From assembly GCF_026013965.1 (NCBI RefSeq), contig NZ_CP110341.1:186001-250000 (forward strand): a stretch of 64,000 nucleotides of DNA. The letters run 5' to 3'. Shown piece by piece: positions 1-7,956 of the stretch; positions within the stretch are counted from its first letter, which is position 1; the number at the start of each line of letters is the position of its first letter. A program made the position numbers and the translations under genes. The notes beneath the pieces are model-generated. The model had not been told where the DNA came from. It saw only the letters and a list, made by a program, of their open reading frames with translations, and ran no database searches. Source of the stretch: Brevibacterium sp. JSBI002. Its GTDB lineage: Bacteria; Actinomycetota; Actinomycetes; Actinomycetales; Brevibacteriaceae.

Positions 1-25
1 TACACCCGATTCCGACACACGACGG

Positions 26-343
26 GTGACGAAAGGTCGCGTCACGGTCTGGGCAGTTCTCTGTCTCATTCCGGTGATCGCCGCCTTCGTCCTCCAATGG
101 CTGCCGATTCTCAACGGCCCACATCTGTTTCTCGGGCTGCCGACCATCTTGTGGTGGACCTGTGTGCCCGGCAGCCTCCTCGTCACCGGCATCCTCCTGA
201 TCATCGAGAAGACCCGCCCCGATCTCGAACGGCAGGGCCACCTCGACGACCTTGCCCTCGAAGAAGCCGAGAGGCTCGAATCGGCCAAAGTCGGAGACCG
301 ACCGGAAGTGCAGGCACACCGCGACAACGGTCGGGAGGGCTGA
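26..343 (+). CDS. DUF3311 small membrane protein, SSF symporter partner
   Basis: A 105-aa protein with two predicted membrane helices (about residues 7-27 and 44-62) separated by a short loop containing LNGPHLFLGLPTILWW, followed by a charged, acidic C-terminal tail. This arrangement is typical of DUF3311 proteins, which are encoded immediately before sodium:solute symporters and are thought to be accessory subunits; the exact role is unknown. The GTG start is the first in the window, but the frame is open to the left edge, so the true start may lie outside. The stop is 1 bp from the ATG of the symporter, which implies translational coupling. Confidence 0.75.
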   Translation: MTKGRVTVWAVLCLIPVIAAFVLQWLPILNGPHLFLGLPTILWWTCVPGSLLVTGILLIIEKTRPDLERQGHLDDLALEEAERLESAKVGDRPEVQAHRDNGREG

Positions 344-344
344 G

Positions 345-1793
345 ATGAGCACTATCGAGATCGTCACCCTCGGCGGAATCGTCCTCGTCGCGATCCTCGG
401 TTTCATCGGACGCAAGAAGCCCAATGCCGACCTCTCCGAGTGGACCGTCGGCGGCCGACGCTTCGGCGTGGCCACGACCTGGCTGCTTCAGGCCGGCGAA
501 ACCTTCACCACCTTCACCTTCCTCGGTACCGCCGGGCTCGTGGTCTCGGGAGGCGCCGCCGCCTTCTACTCGATGCCCTACGTGCCCCTCGGCTACCTGG
601 TCCTCTACTTCATCGGCCCGAAGATCTGGCGCATGGCCAAAGCACGCGGACACCTGACACAGGCCGACTTCCTCGAACACAGCTACTCCTCGCGCACCCT
701 CGGAGTCATCGCAGGCATCTGCGGAGTCATCTTTCTGCTGCCCTACCTGCAGCTGCAGATCACCGGACTCGGCCTCATCGTCCAACTCGTCACCGGCAAC
801 CGAACGACGGGCGTGTGGTCAATGGTCATCGCTTTCATCCTCGTCGTCGCCTTCGTCCTGTGGTCGGGTCTGCGAGGGGTGGCCACGACCGCGTACTTCA
901 AAGACGCGCTCATGCTCGTCATGCTCTTCGTCGTATGCATCTCGATCCCCATCCATTTCACCGGCGGATTCACGAACGTCTTTGACACCGTCGCTGCCAC
1001 CATGCCCGACCTCCTGAGCGTCCACGGCACAGAGGAATACGGCATCCCCTGGTACATCTCGAACATGGCGATCAGCGCCATCGGCGTGGCCTTCGTGACT
1101 CTTCCGCACATGTGGCCGCCGATCCTCGCAGCCCGCAGCTCCGCGGTGCTGCGTCAGAACTACCTGTGGCTGCCGATCTACAACACCTTCATCGTCCTGC
1201 CGCTCATCGTCGGCTACGTGGCCGTCGTCATCCTCGGTCGGAACACCGATGCCGACTCGGCTCTGCTCCACCTGTCCGGACAGATGTTCCCCGATTGGGT
1301 GATCGGAGTCCTCGCCGTCGCCGGAATCACCACGGCGATGGTGCCCTCGGCCGCGCTGCTCATCGGCATCTCGACCCTGGCTTCACGCAATGTCTTCCGG
1401 ATCAGATCCGAACGGCATCAGTTCACTGCGACTCAGATCATCGTCGTCGTCGCCACTGCCCTGTCGCTGCTGCTGGCCATCGTCATGCCCGACCTGCTGG
1501 CGAACCTCCTGCTGCTGACTTTCTCCGGCCTCGACCAGCTCGCTCCGGCGATCGCCGCGGCTCTCTTCTTCCGCGGTCGTCTCAGTGTTCGCTCGATCAT
1601 CGCCGGTCTCGCGGCGGGACTGATCGTCGTCATCGCCTACACGTTCTGGCTGCCGTTGCCGTGGGCGATCAGCGAAGGCATCATCGGCCTCGGCGTCAAC
1701 ATCCTCGTCGTTGCGGTCTGCGAAGCCGTGCGTGCCGGGGTCGGTCGGTCGAAGGCTGAGATTCCGACTGAATCCATCGGTCAACGCGCGTAG
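345..1793 (+). CDS. Sodium:solute symporter (SSF family)
   Basis: A 482-aa polytopic membrane protein with the early SSF-type stretch SEWTVGGRRFG and about 12-13 hydrophobic segments, the usual SSF size. It should import a small organic solute with Na+; the substrate cannot be read from sequence. The ATG at 345 follows a GGGAGGG stretch in the 3' end of the DUF3311 gene and is preferred over an in-frame upstream start at 252, which would overlap that gene. It precedes the CoA-transferase/TTT-transporter cluster in the same direction and may be a second uptake route for the same pathway, but that link is inferred from position only. Confidence 0.85.
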   Translation: MSTIEIVTLGGIVLVAILGFIGRKKPNADLSEWTVGGRRFGVATTWLLQAGETFTTFTFLGTAGLVVSGGAAAFYSMPYVPLGYLVLYFIGPKIWRMAKARGHLTQADFLEHSYSSRTLGVIAGICGVIFLLPYLQLQITGLGLIVQLVTGNRTTGVWSMVIAFILVVAFVLWSGLRGVATTAYFKDALMLVMLFVVCISIPIHFTGGFTNVFDTVAATMPDLLSVHGTEEYGIPWYISNMAISAIGVAFVTLPHMWPPILAARSSAVLRQNYLWLPIYNTFIVLPLIVGYVAVVILGRNTDADSALLHLSGQMFPDWVIGVLAVAGITTAMVPSAALLIGISTLASRNVFRIRSERHQFTATQIIVVVATALSLLLAIVMPDLLANLLLLTFSGLDQLAPAIAAALFFRGRLSVRSIIAGLAAGLIVVIAYTFWLPLPWAISEGIIGLGVNILVVAVCEAVRAGVGRSKAEIPTESIGQRA

Positions 1794-1929
1794 GTCACGC
1801 TGCGGAACAGCTGAGCACCGCCTCGGCGAGGTGGACCTTCCGAACTCCCGGACGGCGGATATCCGCGCCGAACGCACCGACACCTGGCACCATGGGAGAA
1901 CCGAACCACGCACAACTAGGAGCATCGTC

Positions 1930-3210
1930 ATGAGCACGCACCGACTTCCCCTTTCCGGTGTGCGAGTCCTCGAACTCGGCAATTACATCGCCGCACCCAC
2001 CGCCGGGCGGATGCTCGCGGACTTCGGCGCCGAGGTGATCAAGGTCGAACGCCCCGGCACCGGCGACGAACTGCGCAACTGGCGGCTCAAAGCCGGCGAC
2101 ACCTCGATGCTCTACCGCACGATCAACCGCAACAAGAAGTCGGTCGTGCTCGACCTGCGCAGCGACGAGGGCCGTGAGGCCGTGCTCGAACTCGTCCGCC
2201 GCAGCGACATCCTGCTCGAGAACTTCCGCCCCGGCACCCTCGAGAAGTGGGGACTCGGCCCCGACGCGCTCGAAGAGGCCAACCCCGACCTCGTCTTCGT
2301 GCGCATCTCCGCCTTCGGCCAGACCGGACCGATGTCGTCGCGCCCCGGATTCGCCGCCGTGGCCGAAGGATACTCGGGCTTCCGCGAACTCGTCGGCGAC
2401 CCCGACCGCCCACCCGTGCGCGTGGGCATCTCGATCGGCGATTCGATCGCCGGCATGCAGGCGGCGTTCGGTGCCGTGATGATGCTCTTCGACCGACAGC
2501 GGCAGAAGATCGCCGGAGCCGCCGAGGCGGTCGTCGGATCCGCGCACAGCTTCGAAGGCAAGGGTCCGCTGTCGGAGCGGACCGTCGACGTCGCGCTCAA
2601 CGAGGCGATGTTCTCCGTCATGGAATCCCTCGTCCCCGACTACTCCGCATTCGGCGAGGTCCGCACCCGCACCGGCGGCCGGATGGAGGGCATCGCGCCC
2701 TCGAACGGCTACCTGTGCGCGGGAGGGAAATCCGTGGTCATCGCCGGCAACGGGGATGGAATCTTCCCGCGGCTGATGACGGCGATCGATCGTCCCGATC
2801 TCGCCGAGGATGCCGAACTGCAGACGAATGCCGGCCGTTGGCAGCGACGCGACGAACTCGACGAGGCGATCGGGGCGTGGTGCGCGCAGCGTTCGGTCGA
2901 CGACGTCGTCGAGGCCCTGGAGGAAGCGGGCGTTCCGGCCGGACCCATCTACACGGCCGAGGATCTCGTCGCCGATGAGCAGCTGGCCGCTCGCGGGATG
3001 ATCCAGAACCTCGACGTGTCCACCGGCGAAGAAGTCCTCGAAGACGTCGCCTTCCCCGGCATCACCCCTGTCATCGGCGGCGAATCGATCGCGATCGACC
3101 ACCTCGGTCCCGATCTGGGCGAGAACACCGACGAAGTGCTGTCCTGGTTGGGACTGGCATCGGAGCAGAATGCATCTCCGGACGCGGACGACGACGGCGC
3201 CGAGGACTGA
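1930..3210 (+). CDS. CaiB/BaiF family CoA-transferase (class III)
   Basis: A 426-aa class III CoA-transferase. N-terminal VRVLELGNYIAAPTAGRMLADFGAEVIKVE and the NRNKKSVVLDL segment are family hallmarks, and Asp171 in the GISIGDSIAGM segment matches the catalytic Asp that forms the acyl-enzyme anhydride in formyl-CoA transferase. Such enzymes move CoA from a donor such as succinyl-CoA to a carboxylic acid. The start at 1930 is supported by AGGAG about 8 nt upstream. A second paralogue and an HMG-CoA lyase-like gene lie downstream, so it is probably the activation step of a dicarboxylate pathway. The roughly 50-residue insert after the catalytic Asp is longer than in the second copy. Confidence 0.9.
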   Translation: MSTHRLPLSGVRVLELGNYIAAPTAGRMLADFGAEVIKVERPGTGDELRNWRLKAGDTSMLYRTINRNKKSVVLDLRSDEGREAVLELVRRSDILLENFRPGTLEKWGLGPDALEEANPDLVFVRISAFGQTGPMSSRPGFAAVAEGYSGFRELVGDPDRPPVRVGISIGDSIAGMQAAFGAVMMLFDRQRQKIAGAAEAVVGSAHSFEGKGPLSERTVDVALNEAMFSVMESLVPDYSAFGEVRTRTGGRMEGIAPSNGYLCAGGKSVVIAGNGDGIFPRLMTAIDRPDLAEDAELQTNAGRWQRRDELDEAIGAWCAQRSVDDVVEALEEAGVPAGPIYTAEDLVADEQLAARGMIQNLDVSTGEEVLEDVAFPGITPVIGGESIAIDHLGPDLGENTDEVLSWLGLASEQNASPDADDDGAED

Positions 3211-3276
3211 ACGCCACGCCACGGCTGTCTCCGAAGACCTCTTCCGGCGGGGACCGCCCAAGTCTATCCTTATGCC

Positions 3277-3837
3277 ATGGGCGAGCTGAGGTACTCGATC
3301 AACGTCACCGTCGACGGCTGCTGCGACCATCGCGTCGGCGTCATCAGCGACGACTTCCACCTTCACCATGCGAACAATCTCAAGCGTGCCGACGGGCTGA
3401 TCTTCGGCCGCATCACCTACCAGATGATGGAAGACGCGTGGCGCCGACCCGAGGGTGACACGACCCCGGAAGCGGATCTCGACCCTTTCGTCGCGGCCAT
3501 CGACCCGGCCCGCAAATTCGTCGTCTCGAGCACCCTGGACAGCGTCGACTGGAACTCCGAACTCATCCGCGGCGACCTCGCCACCGCCGTCCGCGAGCTC
3601 AAGGAACAGTCGGTGACGGGACTCGCGACAGGGGGAGTGACGCTGCCGCTGGCTCTGGCCGAACTCGGTCTCATCGATGAGTTCGAATTCGTCGTCCACC
3701 CCTGCATCGCCGGCCACGGACCCTACCTCTTCGCAGGACTGAGTGACGTCGTCGACCTGGAACTCGTCGACCGCAGCGAACTCGAAGCAGGGCATGCGAT
3801 CCAGACATACCGCCCGAAGAAGCAGGCTTCCCGATAG
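3277..3837 (+). CDS. RibD C-terminal/dihydrofolate reductase-like protein
   Basis: A 186-aa protein of the RibD_C (bacterial bifunctional deaminase-reductase C-terminal) family, recognisable from YSINVTVDG, the LIFGRITYQMM strand-helix unit, the KFVVSST segment and the late ATGGVTLPLAL/IDEFEFVVHPCIAGHGPYLF block that forms the NADPH-binding core. Standalone members are common in actinobacteria as uncharacterised NADPH-dependent reductases. It sits between the first CoA-transferase and the lyase genes with its own spacing of 66 bp upstream and 156 bp downstream, so it probably is a separate unit placed within the cluster and not part of the pathway. Substrate unknown. Confidence 0.8.
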   Translation: MGELRYSINVTVDGCCDHRVGVISDDFHLHHANNLKRADGLIFGRITYQMMEDAWRRPEGDTTPEADLDPFVAAIDPARKFVVSSTLDSVDWNSELIRGDLATAVRELKEQSVTGLATGGVTLPLALAELGLIDEFEFVVHPCIAGHGPYLFAGLSDVVDLELVDRSELEAGHAIQTYRPKKQASR

Positions 3838-3908
3838 ACGGGACTGAACACAGGCAATTCTCCCCGACCTCTCATATGCCGAACAAAGCCTGTCCACTGG
3901 ACTGAGCG

Positions 3909-3920
3909 CGTTATATAACG
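3909..3920. promoter_or_regulatory. Perfect palindrome CGTTATATAACG, candidate operator
   Basis: A perfect 12-bp AT-centred palindrome about 75 bp before the lyase start in otherwise GC-rich DNA. Its placement fits an operator or a promoter overlapping site for the lyase/CoA-transferase/tct operon. The IclR protein encoded at the end of that operon is the obvious candidate ligand, but this is inference. Confidence 0.4.
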
Positions 3921-3993
3921 AGAGTGGAGTCGCGCATGGTCGCGCGACGACGAATCGTTTCCCGTTCACCGGGAGCCTGCTTGAAGGAGTCCC

Positions 3994-4941
3994 ATGGTCC
4001 GGCCCACGTCCGTCGACATCCTCGACACCACTCTGCGCGACGGTCTGCAGATCGAAGAAGCCATCGTGCCCACCGATATCAAGGTCACCCTGGCCGAGAA
4101 GCTCATCGGCTCGGGGCTCAAACACATCGAGGTCGGCTCCTTCGTCAATCCGAAGAAGGTCCCGCAGATGGCCGACACCGACGAACTGCTGCGCCGTCTG
4201 GCACCACACGAGGCCGACGGGGTCGAGTTCTACACCCTCGTCTTCAACCTCAAGGGCGCCCAGCGGGCCGTCGACGCGGGCGCGAAGAACATCAAACTCG
4301 TGCTCTCGGCCTCCGAAGGACACTCGAAAGCGAACTCTGATGCCTCCATCGCCGAGGCCTCGGACCGCCTCATGGACGCCGCAGTCTTCGCCCGTGACCA
4401 GGGACTGCGCTTCGATATCACGACCGCCGTGAGCTTCATCTGCCCCTTCGACGGAATCACCGAGGCGGGCCACCTCGTCGAGGTCCTCCGTCCCTTTGTC
4501 GACGCCGGAGCCCACGGCGTCGGGGTGGCCGACACCATCGGCAACGCCAACCCATCGCTGGTCCGCCGCAACACCTCGGCGGTTCTCGACGCGTTCCCGG
4601 ACAAACCGGTCAACCTCCACCTCCACGACACCTACAACTTCGGCATGGCCAACGTCATCGCCGCCCTCGATCTGGGGATCGCGAACTTCGACGCGGCCAT
4701 GGGCGGACTCGGCGGCTGCCCCTTCGCCCCGGGGGCTGCCGGCAACATCGGCACCGACGACCTCGTCCACCTCTTCCACCGCGAAGGCGTGGCCACCGGC
4801 GTCGACGTCGAAGCGCTCACCGAGGTGCGCGAACCTCTCATCGCCGCCGTCGGACACGACCTGACTTCGAGCCTGTCGGACATCCCCGCGACCCCCGCGG
4901 TCTTCGACGACCGGTTCGCGGCCGCCTCGGCGAAGGTCTGA
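3994..4941 (+). CDS. Hydroxymethylglutaryl-CoA lyase-like enzyme
   Basis: A 315-aa HMGL-like TIM-barrel enzyme, the usual family length. It has the N-terminal DTTLRDGLQ motif (residues 11-19), the metal-binding HLHDTYNFG with His209 and His211, and the GGLGGCPFAPGA loop with Cys242, which matches the catalytic Cys of HMG-CoA lyases. These enzymes cleave 3-hydroxy-3-methylglutaryl-CoA to acetyl-CoA and acetoacetate, and relatives cleave citramalyl-type CoA esters. AAGGAG lies just before the ATG. The stop is 1 bp before the start of the second CoA-transferase, so the two are co-translated: activation and cleavage in one operon. The exact acyl-CoA substrate is not proven. Confidence 0.88.
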   Translation: MVRPTSVDILDTTLRDGLQIEEAIVPTDIKVTLAEKLIGSGLKHIEVGSFVNPKKVPQMADTDELLRRLAPHEADGVEFYTLVFNLKGAQRAVDAGAKNIKLVLSASEGHSKANSDASIAEASDRLMDAAVFARDQGLRFDITTAVSFICPFDGITEAGHLVEVLRPFVDAGAHGVGVADTIGNANPSLVRRNTSAVLDAFPDKPVNLHLHDTYNFGMANVIAALDLGIANFDAAMGGLGGCPFAPGAAGNIGTDDLVHLFHREGVATGVDVEALTEVREPLIAAVGHDLTSSLSDIPATPAVFDDRFAAASAKV

Positions 4942-4942
4942 A

Positions 4943-6169
4943 ATGACTTCCCATATGACCGCCGAACAGACCCAGGCAACGACTCCCGAACCGCTGCCGC
5001 TCGAAGGCATCCGCGTCATCGAGTTCTCCCACATGGTCATGGGTCCCAGCTGCGGGATGATCCTCGCCGACCTCGGCGCCGAGGTCATCAAGGTCGAACC
5101 CCGCGGGGCCGGCGACAAGACCCGCTACCTGCCCGGGTCCGGATCCGGGCTGTTCCCCGCGTTCAACCGCAACAAGCACAGCGTCCAACTCGATATCGCC
5201 GAGGCGGCCGACCGCGACCGCGTCCTCGACCTCATCGATTCCGCCGATGTCCTGCTCGAGAACTTCCGCGTCGGGAAGATGGACTCGATCGGCTTCGGAT
5301 ACGAAGAGCTCTCTGCCCGCAACCCCGGACTCATCTACTGCTCACTCAAGGGATTCCTCTCCGGCCCCTACGGGAACCGCGCCGCCCTCGACGAGGTCGT
5401 CCAGATGCTCGGGGGATTGGCGTATATGACCGGTCCACCCGGCCAGCCGCTGCGCGCCGGAGCCAGCGTCAACGACATCATGGGCGGAATGTTCGGCGTC
5501 ATCGGCATCCAGTCGGCACTGCGCGTGCGCGAAACCACCGGCCGCGGAAAACTCATCAACTCCGCACTGTTCGAGAACAACGCCTTCCTCGTCGGCACAC
5601 ACATGGCACAGTCCCAGATCAGCGGCGAACCACCGCGGCCGATGCCGACCCGTCAGGCCACCTGGGCCGTCTACGACATCTTCCGCGACGCCGACGACAA
5701 CCAGGTCTTCGTCGCGGCCGTCTCCGACGGGCAATGGCGCGACCTCTGCGACGAATTCGGATTGACGGGGCTCGCCGCCGACCCGGACATGCTGACCAAC
5801 CAAGGCCGAGTCGACCAACGCGACCGCATCCACGCAGAACTCCAACAGGCGCTGTCCCAACTGGGCCTGGCCGAGATCGAAGAGAAATGCACCCGCCGCG
5901 GACTCCCTGTCGCTCCCGTCAACACACCCGCCGACCTCACGGCTGACCCGCACCTCGTCGCCTCCGGGGCGCTCGCCCACACCGGGCTGCCGACAGGAGC
6001 AAGCGTCGATGTGCCGCTGCTGCCGCTGACCTTCGACGGGAACCGGCTCGGGCTGCGCAGCGACGTGCCCGAACCCGGCCGTCACAACAGCCATTACCGA
6101 GACGGTCCGGCAGTGCCGACGGGCCCACCGGTCGATGGGCCCCAGCCCGACGAGAACCGCCTGGACTGA
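4943..6169 (+). CDS. CaiB/BaiF family CoA-transferase, second copy
   Basis: A 408-aa class III CoA-transferase with GIRVIEFSHMVMGPSCGMILADLGAEVIKVE at the N-terminus, the NRNKHSVQLDI segment and Asp178 in GASVNDIMGGMFG as the expected catalytic residue. It lies 1 bp after the HMG-CoA lyase-like gene. In mammals the family member SUGCT transfers CoA from succinyl-CoA to HMG or glutarate, so pairing with an HMG-CoA lyase suggests a similar role here. An in-frame ATG five codons in (MTAEQT) is an alternative start. The C-terminus ends in a Pro-rich tail not seen in the first copy. Confidence 0.9.
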   Translation: MTSHMTAEQTQATTPEPLPLEGIRVIEFSHMVMGPSCGMILADLGAEVIKVEPRGAGDKTRYLPGSGSGLFPAFNRNKHSVQLDIAEAADRDRVLDLIDSADVLLENFRVGKMDSIGFGYEELSARNPGLIYCSLKGFLSGPYGNRAALDEVVQMLGGLAYMTGPPGQPLRAGASVNDIMGGMFGVIGIQSALRVRETTGRGKLINSALFENNAFLVGTHMAQSQISGEPPRPMPTRQATWAVYDIFRDADDNQVFVAAVSDGQWRDLCDEFGLTGLAADPDMLTNQGRVDQRDRIHAELQQALSQLGLAEIEEKCTRRGLPVAPVNTPADLTADPHLVASGALAHTGLPTGASVDVPLLPLTFDGNRLGLRSDVPEPGRHNSHYRDGPAVPTGPPVDGPQPDENRLD

Positions 6170-6252
6170 CAACTCAGTCAGCGGCACCACCAGCACCATA
6201 CCCACCAATACACCACCAAATATCGAGAACCGAACACACAAGGGGACAGCTC

Positions 6253-7317
6253 ATGCGATCAACGACGATCACACGCACACGGACGGCCGCCTCGGCGAAG
6301 GAGGGGTCGACGAGCACTCGCAAGCGCGCGGCGAAGATCGGAGCCGTGCTCGCCACGGTCGCCCTCGTCGCCACCGCCTGCGGAAACAAGGCGCAGCCCC
6401 CGGGCGAGGGCGGGGACTATCCGAAGGGACCGGTCACGGTCACCGCCCCGGCCGAACCCGGATCCGGCTGGGACACCACGGCACGGGCGCTGGTCGAGGC
6501 GCTGCAGAAGGAAGACATCGTCTCCACGCCTCTGCCCGTGCAGAACAAACCCGGCGGCACCGGCTGTTCGTGGCTGACGTCGATGATGCAGCAGGAGAAG
6601 GGCAAGGACGATCAGATCGCCATCACCTCCCTGGCCAGCCAGACGATGAAGGCGCGCAACCTCTGCGAATTCGGTCCCGAAGACACGACGCTCATCGCCA
6701 CCCTCTACGTCGAGGACTTCATGGTCGTGACGCCGAAGGACGGGGACTTCAAGGATCTCGACGCCCTGGTCAAGGCGCTCAAGGACGACCCGCAGAAGGT
6801 CACCGTCGCAGCCGCCGGAGACGACACCCTGCCGTTCGCCCTGTTTGCGAAGGAAGCCGGCGTCGACCCGGCCGACATCAACTTCGTCAACTACGACGGC
6901 GGCGGCGAGCAGACGACCGCCATGCTCAACGGGGACGCGAAAGTCGCCATTGCCGGCATGAGCGAATTCCGCTCCGTCATCGAAGCCGGTGACATCGAAC
7001 CGCTCGTCACTTTCGCCCAGGAACCGCTGGCAGCACCCTTCGACAAGGTGCCCACCGCGAAGGACTCCGGCTACGACGTGACCCTGGGCAACTGGCGCGG
7101 AGTCTACGGACCCGCCGAGATGCCGCAGGAAGCCGTCGACTTCTGGGCCAAGGCGCTCGAAGACGTGAGCAAGTCCGACGCCTGGCAGGAGACCCTGAAG
7201 AACAACCAGTGGGCCACCGAATTCCACACCGGCGACGAAGCACAGGCCTACGTCGATGACGCTGCGAAGACAGTGGAAGAAGGCGTGAAGGAAACCGATC
7301 TGGGCAACAGCAAATGA
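6253..7317 (+). CDS. TTT transporter solute-binding lipoprotein (TctC family)
   Basis: A 354-aa extracytoplasmic solute receptor of the tripartite tricarboxylate transporter family. A basic N-terminus is followed by a hydrophobic stretch and the lipobox LVATAC with Cys43 as the lipidated residue. The mature part has the Tct/Bug-type PGSGWDTTARALVEAL and VQNKPGGTG segments that contact the ligand carboxylates. It captures the substrate outside the membrane and hands it to TctAB. AGGGGACAGC precedes the ATG, and the stop overlaps the TctB start (ATGA). With CoA-transferases and a lyase upstream, the ligand is probably a branched di- or tricarboxylate. Confidence 0.9.
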   Translation: MRSTTITRTRTAASAKEGSTSTRKRAAKIGAVLATVALVATACGNKAQPPGEGGDYPKGPVTVTAPAEPGSGWDTTARALVEALQKEDIVSTPLPVQNKPGGTGCSWLTSMMQQEKGKDDQIAITSLASQTMKARNLCEFGPEDTTLIATLYVEDFMVVTPKDGDFKDLDALVKALKDDPQKVTVAAAGDDTLPFALFAKEAGVDPADINFVNYDGGGEQTTAMLNGDAKVAIAGMSEFRSVIEAGDIEPLVTFAQEPLAAPFDKVPTAKDSGYDVTLGNWRGVYGPAEMPQEAVDFWAKALEDVSKSDAWQETLKNNQWATEFHTGDEAQAYVDDAAKTVEEGVKETDLGNSK

Positions 7318-7946
7318 CCGCCAACCGCACCGACCTCATCACCGGCGGCGCCATCGCCGTCATCGGCGCGGTGTACTACATCGCGACGTTCTCCATCCAG
7401 GAGACCGCGAACATCGTCACCCCGCGCACCTTCCCCGCCATCGTCGGGATCGGACTCATCGTGCTCGGCCTCTTCCTGGCAGGTCAGGCCGTCCTCCGGC
7501 ACCGGAAGGACACCCTCGCCGAGGCGGCTCCCGCGTCCGCAGGGTCCGCTGAGCCGGGCACGGGGTCCGTGCCCGGCTCCGGCGCGGGCGGCGGGACCGC
7601 CTCGGTGAGCGGAGACACGGACCGCAGCGCCGCCTCGGCGGGGGAATCGTCACTGGAGACGGCAGGCACGGTCGAAGCGGTCGGCGGGATCGTCCTCGAG
7701 GCCCCACCGGAGCCGCAGGTGCGCAAGGTCGTGTTCCAGTTCGCGCTCTTCTTCGTCTATCTGGCGATCCTCATCCCGGTCGGGTTCCTCCTCTCGACGG
7801 CGGCGTTCCTCATGGGGCTGACCAGCATCTACGCGCCGGAGAAGTGGATCCGTAACCTCATCTTCTCCGTGATCTTCGCGGTCGTGGTCTACGCGGCGTT
7901 CGTCTACGGACTCGCCGTGTACCTGCCCGTCGGGATCCTGGGTTAG
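7314..7946 (+). CDS. TTT transporter small membrane subunit (TctB family)
   Basis: A 210-aa protein with four predicted membrane helices in two pairs: the first about residues 8-62, the second after residue 135. Between them lies an unusually long Ala/Gly/Ser/Glu-rich linker (about residues 65-125), which is low complexity and probably cytoplasmic. TctB proteins are usually about 145-180 aa, so the linker accounts for the extra length. It overlaps TctC by 4 bp and is followed closely by TctA, the standard TctC-B-A order. It stabilises the transporter; the function of the linker is unknown. Confidence 0.85.
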   Translation: MTANRTDLITGGAIAVIGAVYYIATFSIQETANIVTPRTFPAIVGIGLIVLGLFLAGQAVLRHRKDTLAEAAPASAGSAEPGTGSVPGSGAGGGTASVSGDTDRSAASAGESSLETAGTVEAVGGIVLEAPPEPQVRKVVFQFALFFVYLAILIPVGFLLSTAAFLMGLTSIYAPEKWIRNLIFSVIFAVVVYAAFVYGLAVYLPVGILG

Positions 7947-7956
7947 GGGGGCGGAC

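Noticed and set aside
1795..5118. A 1107-codon open frame on the minus strand
   Set aside because: It lies opposite two CoA-transferases, a lyase and a DHFR-like gene with clear motifs. Its translation is low-complexity Glu/Asp/Gly/Val-rich, as expected for the antisense frame of GC-rich genes.
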